Shown here: positions 1 through 5,840 of the stretch, piece after piece | Numbering within the stretch: the first letter of the stretch is position 1 | Layout of the letters: each line of letters begins with the position of its first letter | DNA from: Bacteroidota bacterium | GTDB lineage: Bacteria > Bacteroidota > Bacteroidia > Chitinophagales > Chitinophagaceae | Direction: 5' to 3' | Assembly (NCBI GenBank): GCA_023430465.1 | Contig: JAEZAM010000051.1 | Coordinates: forward strand, 1 to 14,636 | DNA length: 14,636 bases | The notes under the pieces: model-generated | Seen by the model: the letters and a program-made list of their open reading frames with translations, nothing else | What the model was told of the DNA's origin: nothing | Databases searched by the model: none | Translations under genes and position numbers: made by a program

Positions 1-751
1 ATTGAGGGGGCGAAGGGTGATTACCATCCGGCGGGACCATCCGAATAATGGTTCTTTCTTTAAACCTTATGATGGAAAATCAAATGCGAAAGGAGACCTG
101 TTGATCGCCCATAATCCACCCGACTCAGTACAGGGCGACCCGCGCGTAGGTCAATGGCTGGAAACAGTCGCACATGAAACGGCGCATTGCTGGAGGTTTA
201 TAAAATTCCCAGCACCGTCTGCAACTACAAAAGTCGCTAAGATAAACGCCGCTATTGCCGAGGAAATGGAAACAAGGAAGCAGGAGAAGAAGATAGTCAG
301 CCAGTCCGCGAATGGCCTGGGAGGCGGGTTTGTCGCCGCATCGGCGGACGCGAATTACGTATTGAAAAGCGTGGTGCAGCGGGATTTCGTGTCAGGCGAT
401 ATCAGTGTAACCTACCTGGAGAACTATACGTTGGAAGAATTGGAAAAAGAGGCGATTACCAACCAGGGTCTCTCGCCCACAGATGTGGAGGGATATAATA
501 AAGCCGTGAAGGAGTATCCTATGACGGGGATCGATACATCGGTGGCGGGCTGGGAAGACCAGTGCCAGATAATAACTCCGAATGGGTTGATGGAGCCCGC
601 AGCGATGGGTTATTCCAGGCTGCGTTTCATTCGCCGCATCATAGATGCCGGCTGGAAAGCATCCGATGAGGCGGATAAGGAGGCCGTGCTGCAGGCACAT
701 CTCACAAGGTTCTTCCCGGGCCTGGTGGCGTATGCGGCGGTAGGTAGTTAG
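1..751 (+). CDS. Unidentified protein with zincin-like HETAH motif, 5' end cut by window
   Basis: I do not recognise the family. The reading frame is open from the window edge and the first in-frame codon is TTG at position 2 with no ribosome binding site visible, so the true start is probably outside. The visible 249 residues carry VAHETAHCW at about 56-64, an HExxH zinc-metalloprotease-like signature (H58, E59, H62). A Glu-rich helix follows (EEMETRKQE, 87-95), whose glutamates lie about 25 residues after the second His and could supply the third zinc ligand, as in gluzincins. No signal peptide or membrane segment is seen in the visible part. It ends in TAG and converges on the HigA-like gene. 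Metalloprotease activity is an inference from one motif; HExxH also occurs by chance, although the downstream Glu makes that less likely. The coding call itself is firm because the frame is long and compositionally normal. Confidence 0.75.
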   Translation, partial: LRGRRVITIRRDHPNNGSFFKPYDGKSNAKGDLLIAHNPPDSVQGDPRVGQWLETVAHETAHCWRFIKFPAPSATTKVAKINAAIAEEMETRKQEKKIVSQSANGLGGGFVAASADANYVLKSVVQRDFVSGDISVTYLENYTLEELEKEAITNQGLSPTDVEGYNKAVKEYPMTGIDTSVAGWEDQCQIITPNGLMEPAAMGYSRLRFIRRIIDAGWKASDEADKEAVLQAHLTRFFPGLVAYAAVGS

Positions 752-818
752 ATCGGTAAAGGAGGCGGAGAGAAAATAACTGGCGAAAAACAAACCCTAC
801 GGAATGATTGAAAAATAA

Positions 819-1247
819 TCAGTTTTGGAAACGCGACCCAGCATTCCTTGCTTCCGCAGGTTTGCCGGAAATGATTTTGTATGGGCGGTTGAACGCCTCT
901 TGTGACACCTTGAAATGACTTGCCAGGTTACGGATAACCTGTTTTGACAAACCTTTCTTGTAATGGAGGATGTCAGAGACATAGCCTTTGCTTATTCCAA
1001 GTATGCCGACGAGATCTTTGGCTTTCATTTGATGATCCGACATAAAAGATTGAAGTAGTTGCACCGGGTCCAACTCATTAAAATCGTTATGATCATTATC
1101 CCATTTTTCGATGAGCAAGGTAAGCAAGGCAATTTCGTCCCGTTTGTTCAGGCTATTTGAACGCGAAGAGACAAGCGATTCAAGCTGCCTGGTGTAGTCC
1201 CGGTACTGAACCTTGTTCCTGATAATGGTATATTTTAATGTCGTCAT
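819..1247 (-). CDS. HigA-like XRE-family antitoxin/transcriptional regulator, solitary
   Basis: A 142-residue protein with the layout of the HigA family (COG5499 type): an alpha-helical N-terminal half rich in charged residues, then an XRE helix-turn-helix at about 74-122 (MKAKDLVGILGISKGYVSDI and the following LASHFKVSQEAF). HigA proteins bind their own promoter and, where a toxin is present, neutralise the mRNA interferase HigB. No HigB-like frame exists on either side: upstream there are only 193 bp before the sialidase end, and downstream 67 bp before the convergent zincin-like gene. ATG at 1247 is the only sensible start because an in-frame TAA lies a few codons upstream. There is no Shine-Dalgarno. 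A Bacteroidota-type promoter and palindromes lie upstream. It could be an orphan antitoxin or an ordinary repressor. Confidence 0.85.
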   Translation of the reverse strand: MTTLKYTIIRNKVQYRDYTRQLESLVSSRSNSLNKRDEIALLTLLIEKWDNDHNDFNELDPVQLLQSFMSDHQMKAKDLVGILGISKGYVSDILHYKKGLSKQVIRNLASHFKVSQEAFNRPYKIISGKPAEARNAGSRFQN

Positions 1248-1302
1248 CGTTGAACGTTTTGTAGCGGTTGATTCTTACATCAGTTAGCCTGCCTCGCTTT
1301 GA

Positions 1303-1333
1303 CAAAGGTAGAAAGAACTTAAAAGTTCACAAA
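1303..1333 (-). promoter_or_regulatory. Bacteroidota-type promoter of the higA-like gene
   Basis: Read on the minus strand, TTTG (1330-1333) is followed after exactly 19 bp by TACCTTTG (1303-1310). This matches the Bacteroidota sigma-A pattern TTTG-N19-21-TAnnTTTG at every specified base. The predicted leader is about 50 nt to the ATG at 1247. The assignment rests on motif matching only. Confidence 0.6.
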
Positions 1334-1341
1334 ATGTGAAC
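1315..1341. promoter_or_regulatory. Overlapping palindromes, probable HigA operator
   Basis: GTTCACA-AAA-TGTGAAC (1325-1341) is a perfect 7 bp inverted repeat with a 3 bp spacer. It overlaps a second perfect one, GAACTT-AA-AAGTTC (1315-1328), giving three GAAC/GTTC half-sites in a row. The larger palindrome covers the -33 TTTG of the promoter, the position expected for an autorepressor operator. Binding by the adjacent HigA-like protein is inferred. Confidence 0.6.
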
Positions 1342-1440
1342 ACACGCGTTTATGAATTCGTTACTGATATCTGGTCAGGACCATGGTTGAGATTTGCTGC
1401 CGCTAAAATCAATCAATTCCTGTAGTCGCATTTGCTGACT

Positions 1441-3015
1441 TTATGGTCCCGTAATTATATCCATCACCGGTATCCTCACAAAAAACAGGTCCCGCGCACC
1501 TTCATAAAATATACCGATGGTGTGATCGTCAATTTTTGTAAGTGCGGAATAACCGAAGCTCGCGCGTTCATCCAGGAATACCTCGTGCAGTGGTGACCAG
1601 GTTTCCCCAAGATCCAGGCTGGCTTTTATCGTCATGTTCACCCGCGCCGTTTGTGAATTCACATTGCTGAAGAACAATACATCTTTCATTTTTCCCTTCA
1701 CGTTTACCCTGGCCTTTATCAGGCTTGCCATACAGATGGGGTCGGGCAATGCGTGGTAAGAGGTGCGGTGTTCAGTCCATGTTTTTCCCATGTCCGTGGT
1801 AGTGGCGATGCTGCGATACCCACCACGATTGTCGCGCATGTTCAACATTAATGTACCGGGTTTTGTTTCTATTACCTGCGCTTCTGTTGTATTTGATTTT
1901 GCACCTGTACCGCTTTTCCATGTCTGCCCATGATCGTCGCTGTAGATGATGGCCGAATGCGGTATGCCAGGTTTGCTTGATTCATCCCAGTATTGCGAAG
2001 CAAATACAAGCGTGCCATTTTCCATTGCCATGCCATTGCCCGGACCGTTGAAGTATAAATGCCATTTTGGATCCTTTACCTGCGCTGTGATGGAGACCGG
2101 CTTTGACCAGGTGAGGCCATCATCATCGCTGCTCACCAATACGAATTGACCGGTAGTGTCTGGCGAAAGTCCAGGTTCAGAACCGGCAATGGAGCGGTTG
2201 CCTTTGCTCCACAATGCAGCCACCCAGATCTTGTGGGTAGCGGGGTCGAAGAGAATGGCCGGATCGCCAACACCGTTGTTCTCGTGCGGAGGTCCCATGT
2301 CGATGATGGCCTTCATCGGTTCCCATGTTATTCCGCCATCTGTACTCCGGCTCATCCCTACGTCTACATTGGCGGGCAGATCGCCGGCATGCTTATAGCG
2401 GATGTCATACACTCCGATCAGCGTTCCTTTGTTGGTGGTAGCAAGCCCGGGAATGCGATAGGTGTGTACGCTGTCGTCCCAGGCCTTACGTACAGCGATG
2501 CCGGTGTATTTGCTGTAACTGCCTTTTGTTTCTTTAATGTGAAATGAATTATTACCGGCATCGACGAGCCTGCCGGCATGGAATTCAATTTTATTGGCGA
2601 TATGCGCGTCATCTTTCAGCACGATGCTGATCCAGATATAGTTCCATCCGGGTTTGGTGATGATGTTGATGGGTATCGCAGCCGCGGTGCTGGAAGGCGT
2701 GAACGATGTCCGGGGATATTTCTGGGAAAACAAGGGCTCGCTACCATTTTCAAAAACCTCCATTTTTTGGATCGCATCAACCGCGGGCCTATTGAGGGTG
2801 TAATGGAGTTGTTGAAAGCTGAGTGGTTGTGTGCCTGCAGGCAGATAGATTTTGATGCAGAGCACTGGGTTGGCATCCATGCGTTGCATAATGGGGAGGG
2901 CGGGAGTGAAGGCGGTGACGATAATGTTATCGGCAGCAACCTGAGATGATGACTGGCCTGGCACGCGAAATGGAAGGGTGGTGACAAGGAGGAGCAGGGT
3001 AATGATCGATCGCAT
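1441..3015 (-). CDS. Secreted exo-alpha-sialidase, GH33, with BNR repeats
   Basis: Sialidase that would release terminal sialic acids from glycans in the periplasm or outside the cell. Numbering from the ATG at 3015 (524 aa): signal peptide at 1-21 (MRSIITLLLL hydrophobic core); an N-terminal sialidase-associated beta domain at about 28-165; then the six-bladed propeller. Five Asp boxes (S/T-x-D-x-G-x-x-W) are visible, near 224, 295, 358, 405 and 465. The catalytic set looks complete: Arg187 in YRIP, acid/base Asp212 in GDLP, Glu378 in TTEAQVIE, Arg394 in MRDNRGG, Arg458 in TARVNM and the nucleophile Tyr489 in GYS. An in-frame ATG at 3045 would add ten residues; I prefer 3015 because the signal peptide is then clean and a promoter-like -7 box lies 4 bp upstream of it. 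No transport or sialic-acid catabolism genes adjoin it. Confidence 0.92.
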   Translation of the reverse strand: MRSIITLLLLVTTLPFRVPGQSSSQVAADNIIVTAFTPALPIMQRMDANPVLCIKIYLPAGTQPLSFQQLHYTLNRPAVDAIQKMEVFENGSEPLFSQKYPRTSFTPSSTAAAIPINIITKPGWNYIWISIVLKDDAHIANKIEFHAGRLVDAGNNSFHIKETKGSYSKYTGIAVRKAWDDSVHTYRIPGLATTNKGTLIGVYDIRYKHAGDLPANVDVGMSRSTDGGITWEPMKAIIDMGPPHENNGVGDPAILFDPATHKIWVAALWSKGNRSIAGSEPGLSPDTTGQFVLVSSDDDGLTWSKPVSITAQVKDPKWHLYFNGPGNGMAMENGTLVFASQYWDESSKPGIPHSAIIYSDDHGQTWKSGTGAKSNTTEAQVIETKPGTLMLNMRDNRGGYRSIATTTDMGKTWTEHRTSYHALPDPICMASLIKARVNVKGKMKDVLFFSNVNSQTARVNMTIKASLDLGETWSPLHEVFLDERASFGYSALTKIDDHTIGIFYEGARDLFFVRIPVMDIITGP

Positions 3016-3019
3016 GACG

Positions 3020-3050
3020 CGAAGGTACAAAGGGGTAAGGGTCATTCAAG
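3020..3050 (-). promoter_or_regulatory. Putative promoter of the sialidase gene, almost leaderless
   Basis: On the minus strand, CTTG (3047-3050) is followed after 19 bp by TACCTTCG (3020-3027). Each box has one mismatch to the Bacteroidota consensus. The -7 box ends 4 bp before the ATG at 3015, the same arrangement as at kynA, so the mRNA may have little or no leader. The position also argues against the ATG at 3045. Confidence 0.4.
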
Positions 3051-3073
3051 CTGCAATGACGACCACCTCACAA

Positions 3074-3200
3074 TAACCCCGGGATTCATCCCGGGCGTAA
3101 GCTGCGCAGTTCGGTAGGTCAACGCCTTACACAAGAGTCTTTCACTCCCCGGGCCCCTGGCTCTATCACGCTGCTAACCCCGGGATGAATCCCGGGGTTA
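3074..3200. repeat. REP-doublet-like pair of inverted GC-rich palindromes
   Basis: Two copies of the same 22-26 bp palindrome lie in opposite orientation about 80 bp apart. The copy at 3175-3200 is perfect: 12 bp arms TAACCCCGGGAT / ATCCCGGGGTTA around GA. The copy at 3074-3095 has the complementary loop TC and has lost the last few bases of one arm. This inverted pairing is the architecture of REPIN/BIME elements. It fills the space between the HxlR 3' end and the sialidase 5' end and may also end HxlR transcription. No RAYT transposase is in the window. Confidence 0.6.
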
Positions 3201-3318
3201 AGGATGATTGCTTGTGAATTGACATGGCGACCTAACATTATTGAATTCGCAAAACCACGAATAAAAGTCACTATCGATGGTCAGCTCCTGCAATTTTCCA
3301 ATCCTGACTGATCATTCG

Positions 3319-3693
3319 TCAGGTTCTCGCCGCATATTTTTTCCGCGAAGTCTTGATCGCAGGCATATTTGTCTTGGCCCACGCGATCAGCGATGCCATT
3401 GCCGGCAAAAGACTCTGCCCCAGTTTAGTGAGCGTGTATTCAACCCGGGGTGGTATCTCCGCATACATTTTTCTTGATACAAGCCCGTCTGCTTCCAGCG
3501 ACTTGAGCGTCACCGTCAGCATCTTCTGTGATACAGTTCCGATCAGTGTATGCAGTTCATTGAACCGCAGTGTGCCATGCTCCCCCAGGTAGGTGATCGC
3601 AAGGATCGACCACTTGTCGCCAACCCGAACAAGCACTGTCCTTACCGGACAATTTTCATAGTTGTCAATTTTATCAGATTTTTCTTTTGCCAT
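3319..3693 (-). CDS. HxlR-family winged-helix transcriptional regulator
   Basis: A 124-residue DNA-binding regulator. HxlR hallmarks are present in order: the N-terminal ENCPVRTVL with Cys15, GDKWSILAI at 25-33, RFNEL at 43-47, the recognition region IGTVSQKMLTVTLKSLEADG at 51-70, then the wing PPRVEYTLTKLG at 81-92. In several characterised members the conserved N-terminal Cys senses electrophiles or oxidants; whether Cys15 does so here is an inference. The gene is divergent from an NmrA-type gene 134 bp away, a common HxlR arrangement in which the regulator controls the oxidoreductase. The Lys/Arg-rich C-terminus (KTSRKKYAART) is unremarkable. ATG at 3693 gives the usual family length. Confidence 0.93.
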   Translation of the reverse strand: MAKEKSDKIDNYENCPVRTVLVRVGDKWSILAITYLGEHGTLRFNELHTLIGTVSQKMLTVTLKSLEADGLVSRKMYAEIPPRVEYTLTKLGQSLLPAMASLIAWAKTNMPAIKTSRKKYAART

Positions 3694-3752
3694 AATGAAT
3701 TGCTTTTCAATAATACTTACCTCCGGGTGACTGACTGAGCTTCAGGTATGCT

Positions 3753-3784
3753 CTTGGCAGTGATAAAGTTACTTTATAGTTTCG
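3753..3784 (+). promoter_or_regulatory. Putative promoter of the NmrA-family gene
   Basis: CTTG (3753-3756), 20 bp spacer, TAGTTTCG (3777-3784). Each box has one mismatch to TTTG / TAnnTTTG. The predicted leader is about 40 nt to the ATG at 3828. It is supported mainly by correct spacing and by the inverted repeat that covers the -7 box. Confidence 0.35.
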
Positions 3785-3801
3785 ACTTACTAAAAGTGAC
3801 T
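3767..3801. promoter_or_regulatory. Inverted repeat in the HxlR/NmrA divergent promoter, probable HxlR operator
   Basis: AGTTACTTT (3767-3775) and AAAGTGACT (3793-3801) form 9 bp arms with one mismatch, separated by 17 bp. The repeat brackets the predicted -7 box of the NmrA-type gene. HxlR regulators bind dyads in such divergent regions; binding here is inferred. Confidence 0.45.
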
Positions 3802-3827
3802 AACAAACCAAATTTAATACGAATCAA

Positions 3828-4709
3828 ATGGAAAAGAAAACAATCGTCGTGATAGGCGCAACAGGCGCGCAGGGAACAGGAGTAGTTCGCTCACTCATTG
3901 CTGACGGAACCTTCAGCGTCAGGGCAGTAACCAGGAAACCTGAGGCCTATACGGGTGAAGCGCAGGAGACCGTTTTTGGGGACCTGAACGACCGCGCTTC
4001 ACTGGAGAGCGCTTTCAGGAATGCGTATGGTGTCTTTGCCGTCACCGATTTCTGGGAAGGTGGCGACGAATATGCCCAGGGAATGAACGCAGTCGAAGCT
4101 GCGAGGTCTGCCGGCGTTGCACATTTTATCTGGTCCACACTTCCCAATGTAGAAGTTGTCAGCAACGGGGCATTCGACGTGCCTCATTTCAGCACGAAAG
4201 CAAAAGTGGATCAGCTTGTAACGGATGCAGGTTTTCCTTATGCGACTTTTGTTCAGCCGCCTTTTTACTTTCAGAACCTGACCGGTCAGCTTAGCCCTCA
4301 GTCTTTGCAGGATGGCGGTACGGGCTGGACGCTGCCCATCGACCCTATCAAGAAAGTCATTCATATGTCCGACATAGCTGATCTCGGAAAGGTTGTAGCA
4401 GGTGCATTTCTCCAGCCTGAAAAGGCCGGCCACGGGAATTACTTATCGCTCGCAACGGAGCTGAACAGCTTTCAGGACATTGTCGATGCATACAAACAAA
4501 ATGGGCAGTCACATACTTTCACTCAGGTACCGGCAGATGTCTTCGCCGGTTTCTTCGAAGGAGCGGCTGAATTGGCAGCGATGTTCGGGTATTTTGAAAA
4601 ATATACCTACATGGGCCCGGATGCTTCAGCAAGGATACAGTTGGCGAAGGAAGTTTCCACGGGCGAGTTCAACTCTTTGGAAAAATGGCTACGGGAAAAT
4701 GTTAGTTGA
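3828..4709 (+). CDS. NmrA/HSCARG-type NAD(P)-binding protein (atypical SDR)
   Basis: A 293-residue Rossmann-fold protein. The dinucleotide-binding glycine motif GATGAQG lies at 10-16 after the first beta strand (TIVVIG), followed by VTRKPEA around 34-40, the usual place for a residue selecting NADP over NAD. The FGDLNDRASLESAF segment (50-63) and FIWSTLPN (about 104-111) fit NmrA-like atypical short-chain dehydrogenases. The YxxxK active site of classical SDRs is not obvious, which agrees with NmrA-type redox-sensing or substrate-binding roles rather than a defined oxidoreductase reaction. No signal peptide, so cytoplasmic. It is divergent from HxlR and probably controlled by it. The substrate cannot be told from sequence. 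Confidence 0.9.
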   Translation: MEKKTIVVIGATGAQGTGVVRSLIADGTFSVRAVTRKPEAYTGEAQETVFGDLNDRASLESAFRNAYGVFAVTDFWEGGDEYAQGMNAVEAARSAGVAHFIWSTLPNVEVVSNGAFDVPHFSTKAKVDQLVTDAGFPYATFVQPPFYFQNLTGQLSPQSLQDGGTGWTLPIDPIKKVIHMSDIADLGKVVAGAFLQPEKAGHGNYLSLATELNSFQDIVDAYKQNGQSHTFTQVPADVFAGFFEGAAELAAMFGYFEKYTYMGPDASARIQLAKEVSTGEFNSLEKWLRENVS

Positions 4710-4750
4710 TACGGCGCCCTGACACCGCCCTTTGCTCCCTTTGTGAATAT

Positions 4751-4832
4751 CAGTACCCAGTACCCTACCTCCGCTTCGCTCCGGCAGGCAGGCCAGCCAT
4801 CCAGCATCCAGTATCCCGCATCCCGCATCCAT
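4751..4832. repeat. Two short 7-bp tandem repeat arrays
   Basis: CAGTACC occurs twice in tandem (4751-4764). After 33 bp come five head-to-tail heptamers of the form YATCCMG: CATCCAG, CATCCAG, TATCCCG, CATCCCG and CATCCAT (4798-4832). The two arrays look like one degenerate heptamer family (CAGTACC / CAGTATCC-like) interrupted by a GC-rich segment. Seven is not a multiple of three and the region is non-coding. Function unknown. Confidence 0.6.
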
Positions 4833-4856
4833 CTGTCTCGTATCAGTCACTCTCTT

Positions 4857-4882
4857 CCTCTTTTTTTTTAAAAAAAAAGAGG
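4857..4882. terminator. Perfect A/T palindrome, possible bidirectional terminator
   Basis: CCTC followed by nine T, then nine A followed by GAGG: a perfect 26 bp palindrome with no unpaired loop, giving T-rich runs on either strand. It lies between convergent genes (NmrA-type ending at 4709, mreD ending at 5307), which fits a bidirectional terminator. The stem is mostly A:T and it is about 150 bp from the nearer gene, so this is tentative. Confidence 0.4.
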
Positions 4883-4899
4883 CAAAAAAAACTGCGCTC

Positions 4900-5049
4900 G
4901 GATCCAATGGGGGAATACGGCATAGTGATGCGCTAAAGCTGACGATGGCGCTGCGTACAGTTATGTGAATCAGTTATAGCTATCGGGCGCCCGCCAGCTT
5001 TGCCTTCGGCCGCGCATGGTATGCCGTATTCTCTTTCCCCATTGTATCC
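4900..5049. repeat. Foldback (MITE-like) element with long imperfect terminal inverted repeats
   Basis: The left end 4900-4924 (begins GGATCCAATGGGG, ends AATACGGCATA) is complementary to the right end 5020-5049, which carries the same two blocks with five extra bases between them and one substitution. Complementarity resumes further in: ATGCGC near 4928-4933 against GCGCAT near 5012-5017, and AAAGCTG near 4936-4942 against CAGCTTT near 4995-5001. The whole could fold into one long arm with internal bulges. There is no transposase and no obvious target-site duplication. Alternatives are a structured RNA or a decayed mobile element. Confidence 0.5.
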
Positions 5050-5080
5050 AAGGCGCGTCCTTGCCAATCATTTGCCTTGG
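5048..5080. repeat. 7-bp inverted repeat CCAAGGC / GCCTTGG
   Basis: Perfect arms at 5048-5054 and 5074-5080 around a 19 bp centre, starting at the last bases of the preceding foldback element. Role unknown. Confidence 0.35.
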
Positions 5081-5100
5081 AAACCAATTACGCCCCGGTC

Positions 5101-5157
5101 CCTGAGTAGCTCAGGAGCGAAGCAAATGGGCGTACTTGCCCTGAGCCTGTCGAAGGG
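5101..5157. repeat. Short palindrome plus CCCTGAGC-type dispersed motif
   Basis: CCTGAG-TAG-CTCAGG (5101-5115) is a perfect 6 bp palindrome. The motif at 5139-5157 reads CCCTGAGCCTGTCGAAGGG and has short complementary ends (CCCT/AGGG). From memory, sequences of this type recur between genes in many bacterial genomes; the copy number in this genome cannot be seen here. Confidence 0.45.
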
Positions 5158-5306
5158 TCCTGATAAACGACGGTGGCCAGGTTCACCCCGCTTCTTGTTC
5201 TGATTTCTGTTAAAATCATCAATCTGAAGAAAGCCTTTATCATCTACAGGCCCTTGCTTCCTTAGCTCCCGAGGCTTCGTCCCGATCCCTGGGGATTTAA
5301 TTGCAA

Positions 5307-5840
5307 TCAAGCCGTATTCGTCCGGAACTTCATTTTCCGCGGGAATAACAACTCCGTTGTGATCACCAGCAGCATACTGATGGCGGTCGTTGAGATGAGC
5401 TTGATGAAGAAGGTAAAGAAATTACCGAAGGATATCCATTCCAGCAATGTCAGGTAGAAATGGTGGAAAAGAGTAAGTATCAGCACATACACCAGGTAAG
5501 GCGTCCAGCCCATCGCCTTTGGAGATGGCTCGCGGTAGTTGAACTCCGACGCATCTTTTGGTGCGAGGATATTGATAACAAAAGGCCGCAGATAGGCGAT
5601 CAGCACGCATGGAGCCGTATGCAAACCAGGAGTCGTGGTAAAGAAATCCAGCGACATCCCGAAAATGAATGCCACCAGCAGTAGCCCGATCCGGGAAACT
5701 GAAAAAGGCAGCCAGAGAATATACAGGAAATAGAGGTAAGGCACAATGAAGCGGTGCAGGTGCGGCACTTTATTCAGCACATATACCTGGACCAGTATGA
5801 ACACTGCAAAACGAATGATATTTCTCAGGAAATCACTCAC
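5307..5840 (-). CDS. mreD: Rod shape-determining protein MreD
   Basis: A 177-residue inner-membrane protein with about six hydrophobic segments (roughly 8-22, 31-47, 51-67, 72-92, 112-132 and 141-165). It links MreC and MreB to the lateral wall synthesis machinery. The segment GMSLDFFTTTPGLHTAP at 61-77 matches the MreD pattern of an Asp after GxxxD and a downstream Gly/Pro. The start is GTG at 5840, overlapping the mreC stop (GTGA), so translation is probably coupled; no suitable ATG lies nearby. mrdA (PBP2) and rodA commonly follow mreD in Bacteroidota but are absent here; the spacer begins immediately after the stop. Confidence 0.93.
   Translation of the reverse strand: MSDFLRNIIRFAVFILVQVYVLNKVPHLHRFIVPYLYFLYILWLPFSVSRIGLLLVAFIFGMSLDFFTTTPGLHTAPCVLIAYLRPFVINILAPKDASEFNYREPSPKAMGWTPYLVYVLILTLFHHFYLTLLEWISFGNFFTFFIKLISTTAISMLLVITTELLFPRKMKFRTNTA

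Larger units (their letters stand above)
4710..5306. other. Gene-free, repeat-dense spacer between convergent genes
   Basis: About 600 bp with no credible gene. Open frames here translate the repeats themselves (for example a PFDRLR stretch from the 5139-5157 motif) or begin on TTG. Contents in order: two heptamer arrays, an A/T palindrome, a foldback element of about 150 bp, a 7 bp inverted repeat, a 6 bp palindrome and a 19 bp CCCTGAGC-type motif. The last 150 bp before the mreD stop show no clear element. This is the only place in the window where repeats dominate. Confidence 0.7.

Noticed and set aside
1..1247. ImmA/IrrE-type protease paired with an XRE regulator
   Set aside because: The HETAH protein and the HTH protein are convergent, not an operon, and the regulator resembles HigA rather than ImmR, so a protease-repressor pair is not supported.
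2146..2949. Long plus-strand frames opposite the sialidase
   Set aside because: Antisense shadows of a gene with a complete set of sialidase motifs.
3046..3318. CRISPR-like array suggested by the two CCCCGGG palindromes
   Set aside because: Only two copies, in inverted orientation and with a single 80 bp interval; no array and no cas genes.
4607..4936. Open frames over the heptamer region on both strands
   Set aside because: They translate the tandem repeats (IQHP/VSRIPHP-like) and, in part, the end of the NmrA-type gene; no independent coding evidence.
5068..5310. 80-codon minus-strand frame directly after mreD
   Set aside because: It begins on TTG overlapping the mreD stop, and its second half translates the palindromic repeat motifs (PFDRLR). 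The middle looks mildly protein-like, but there is no recognisable domain and no start signal.
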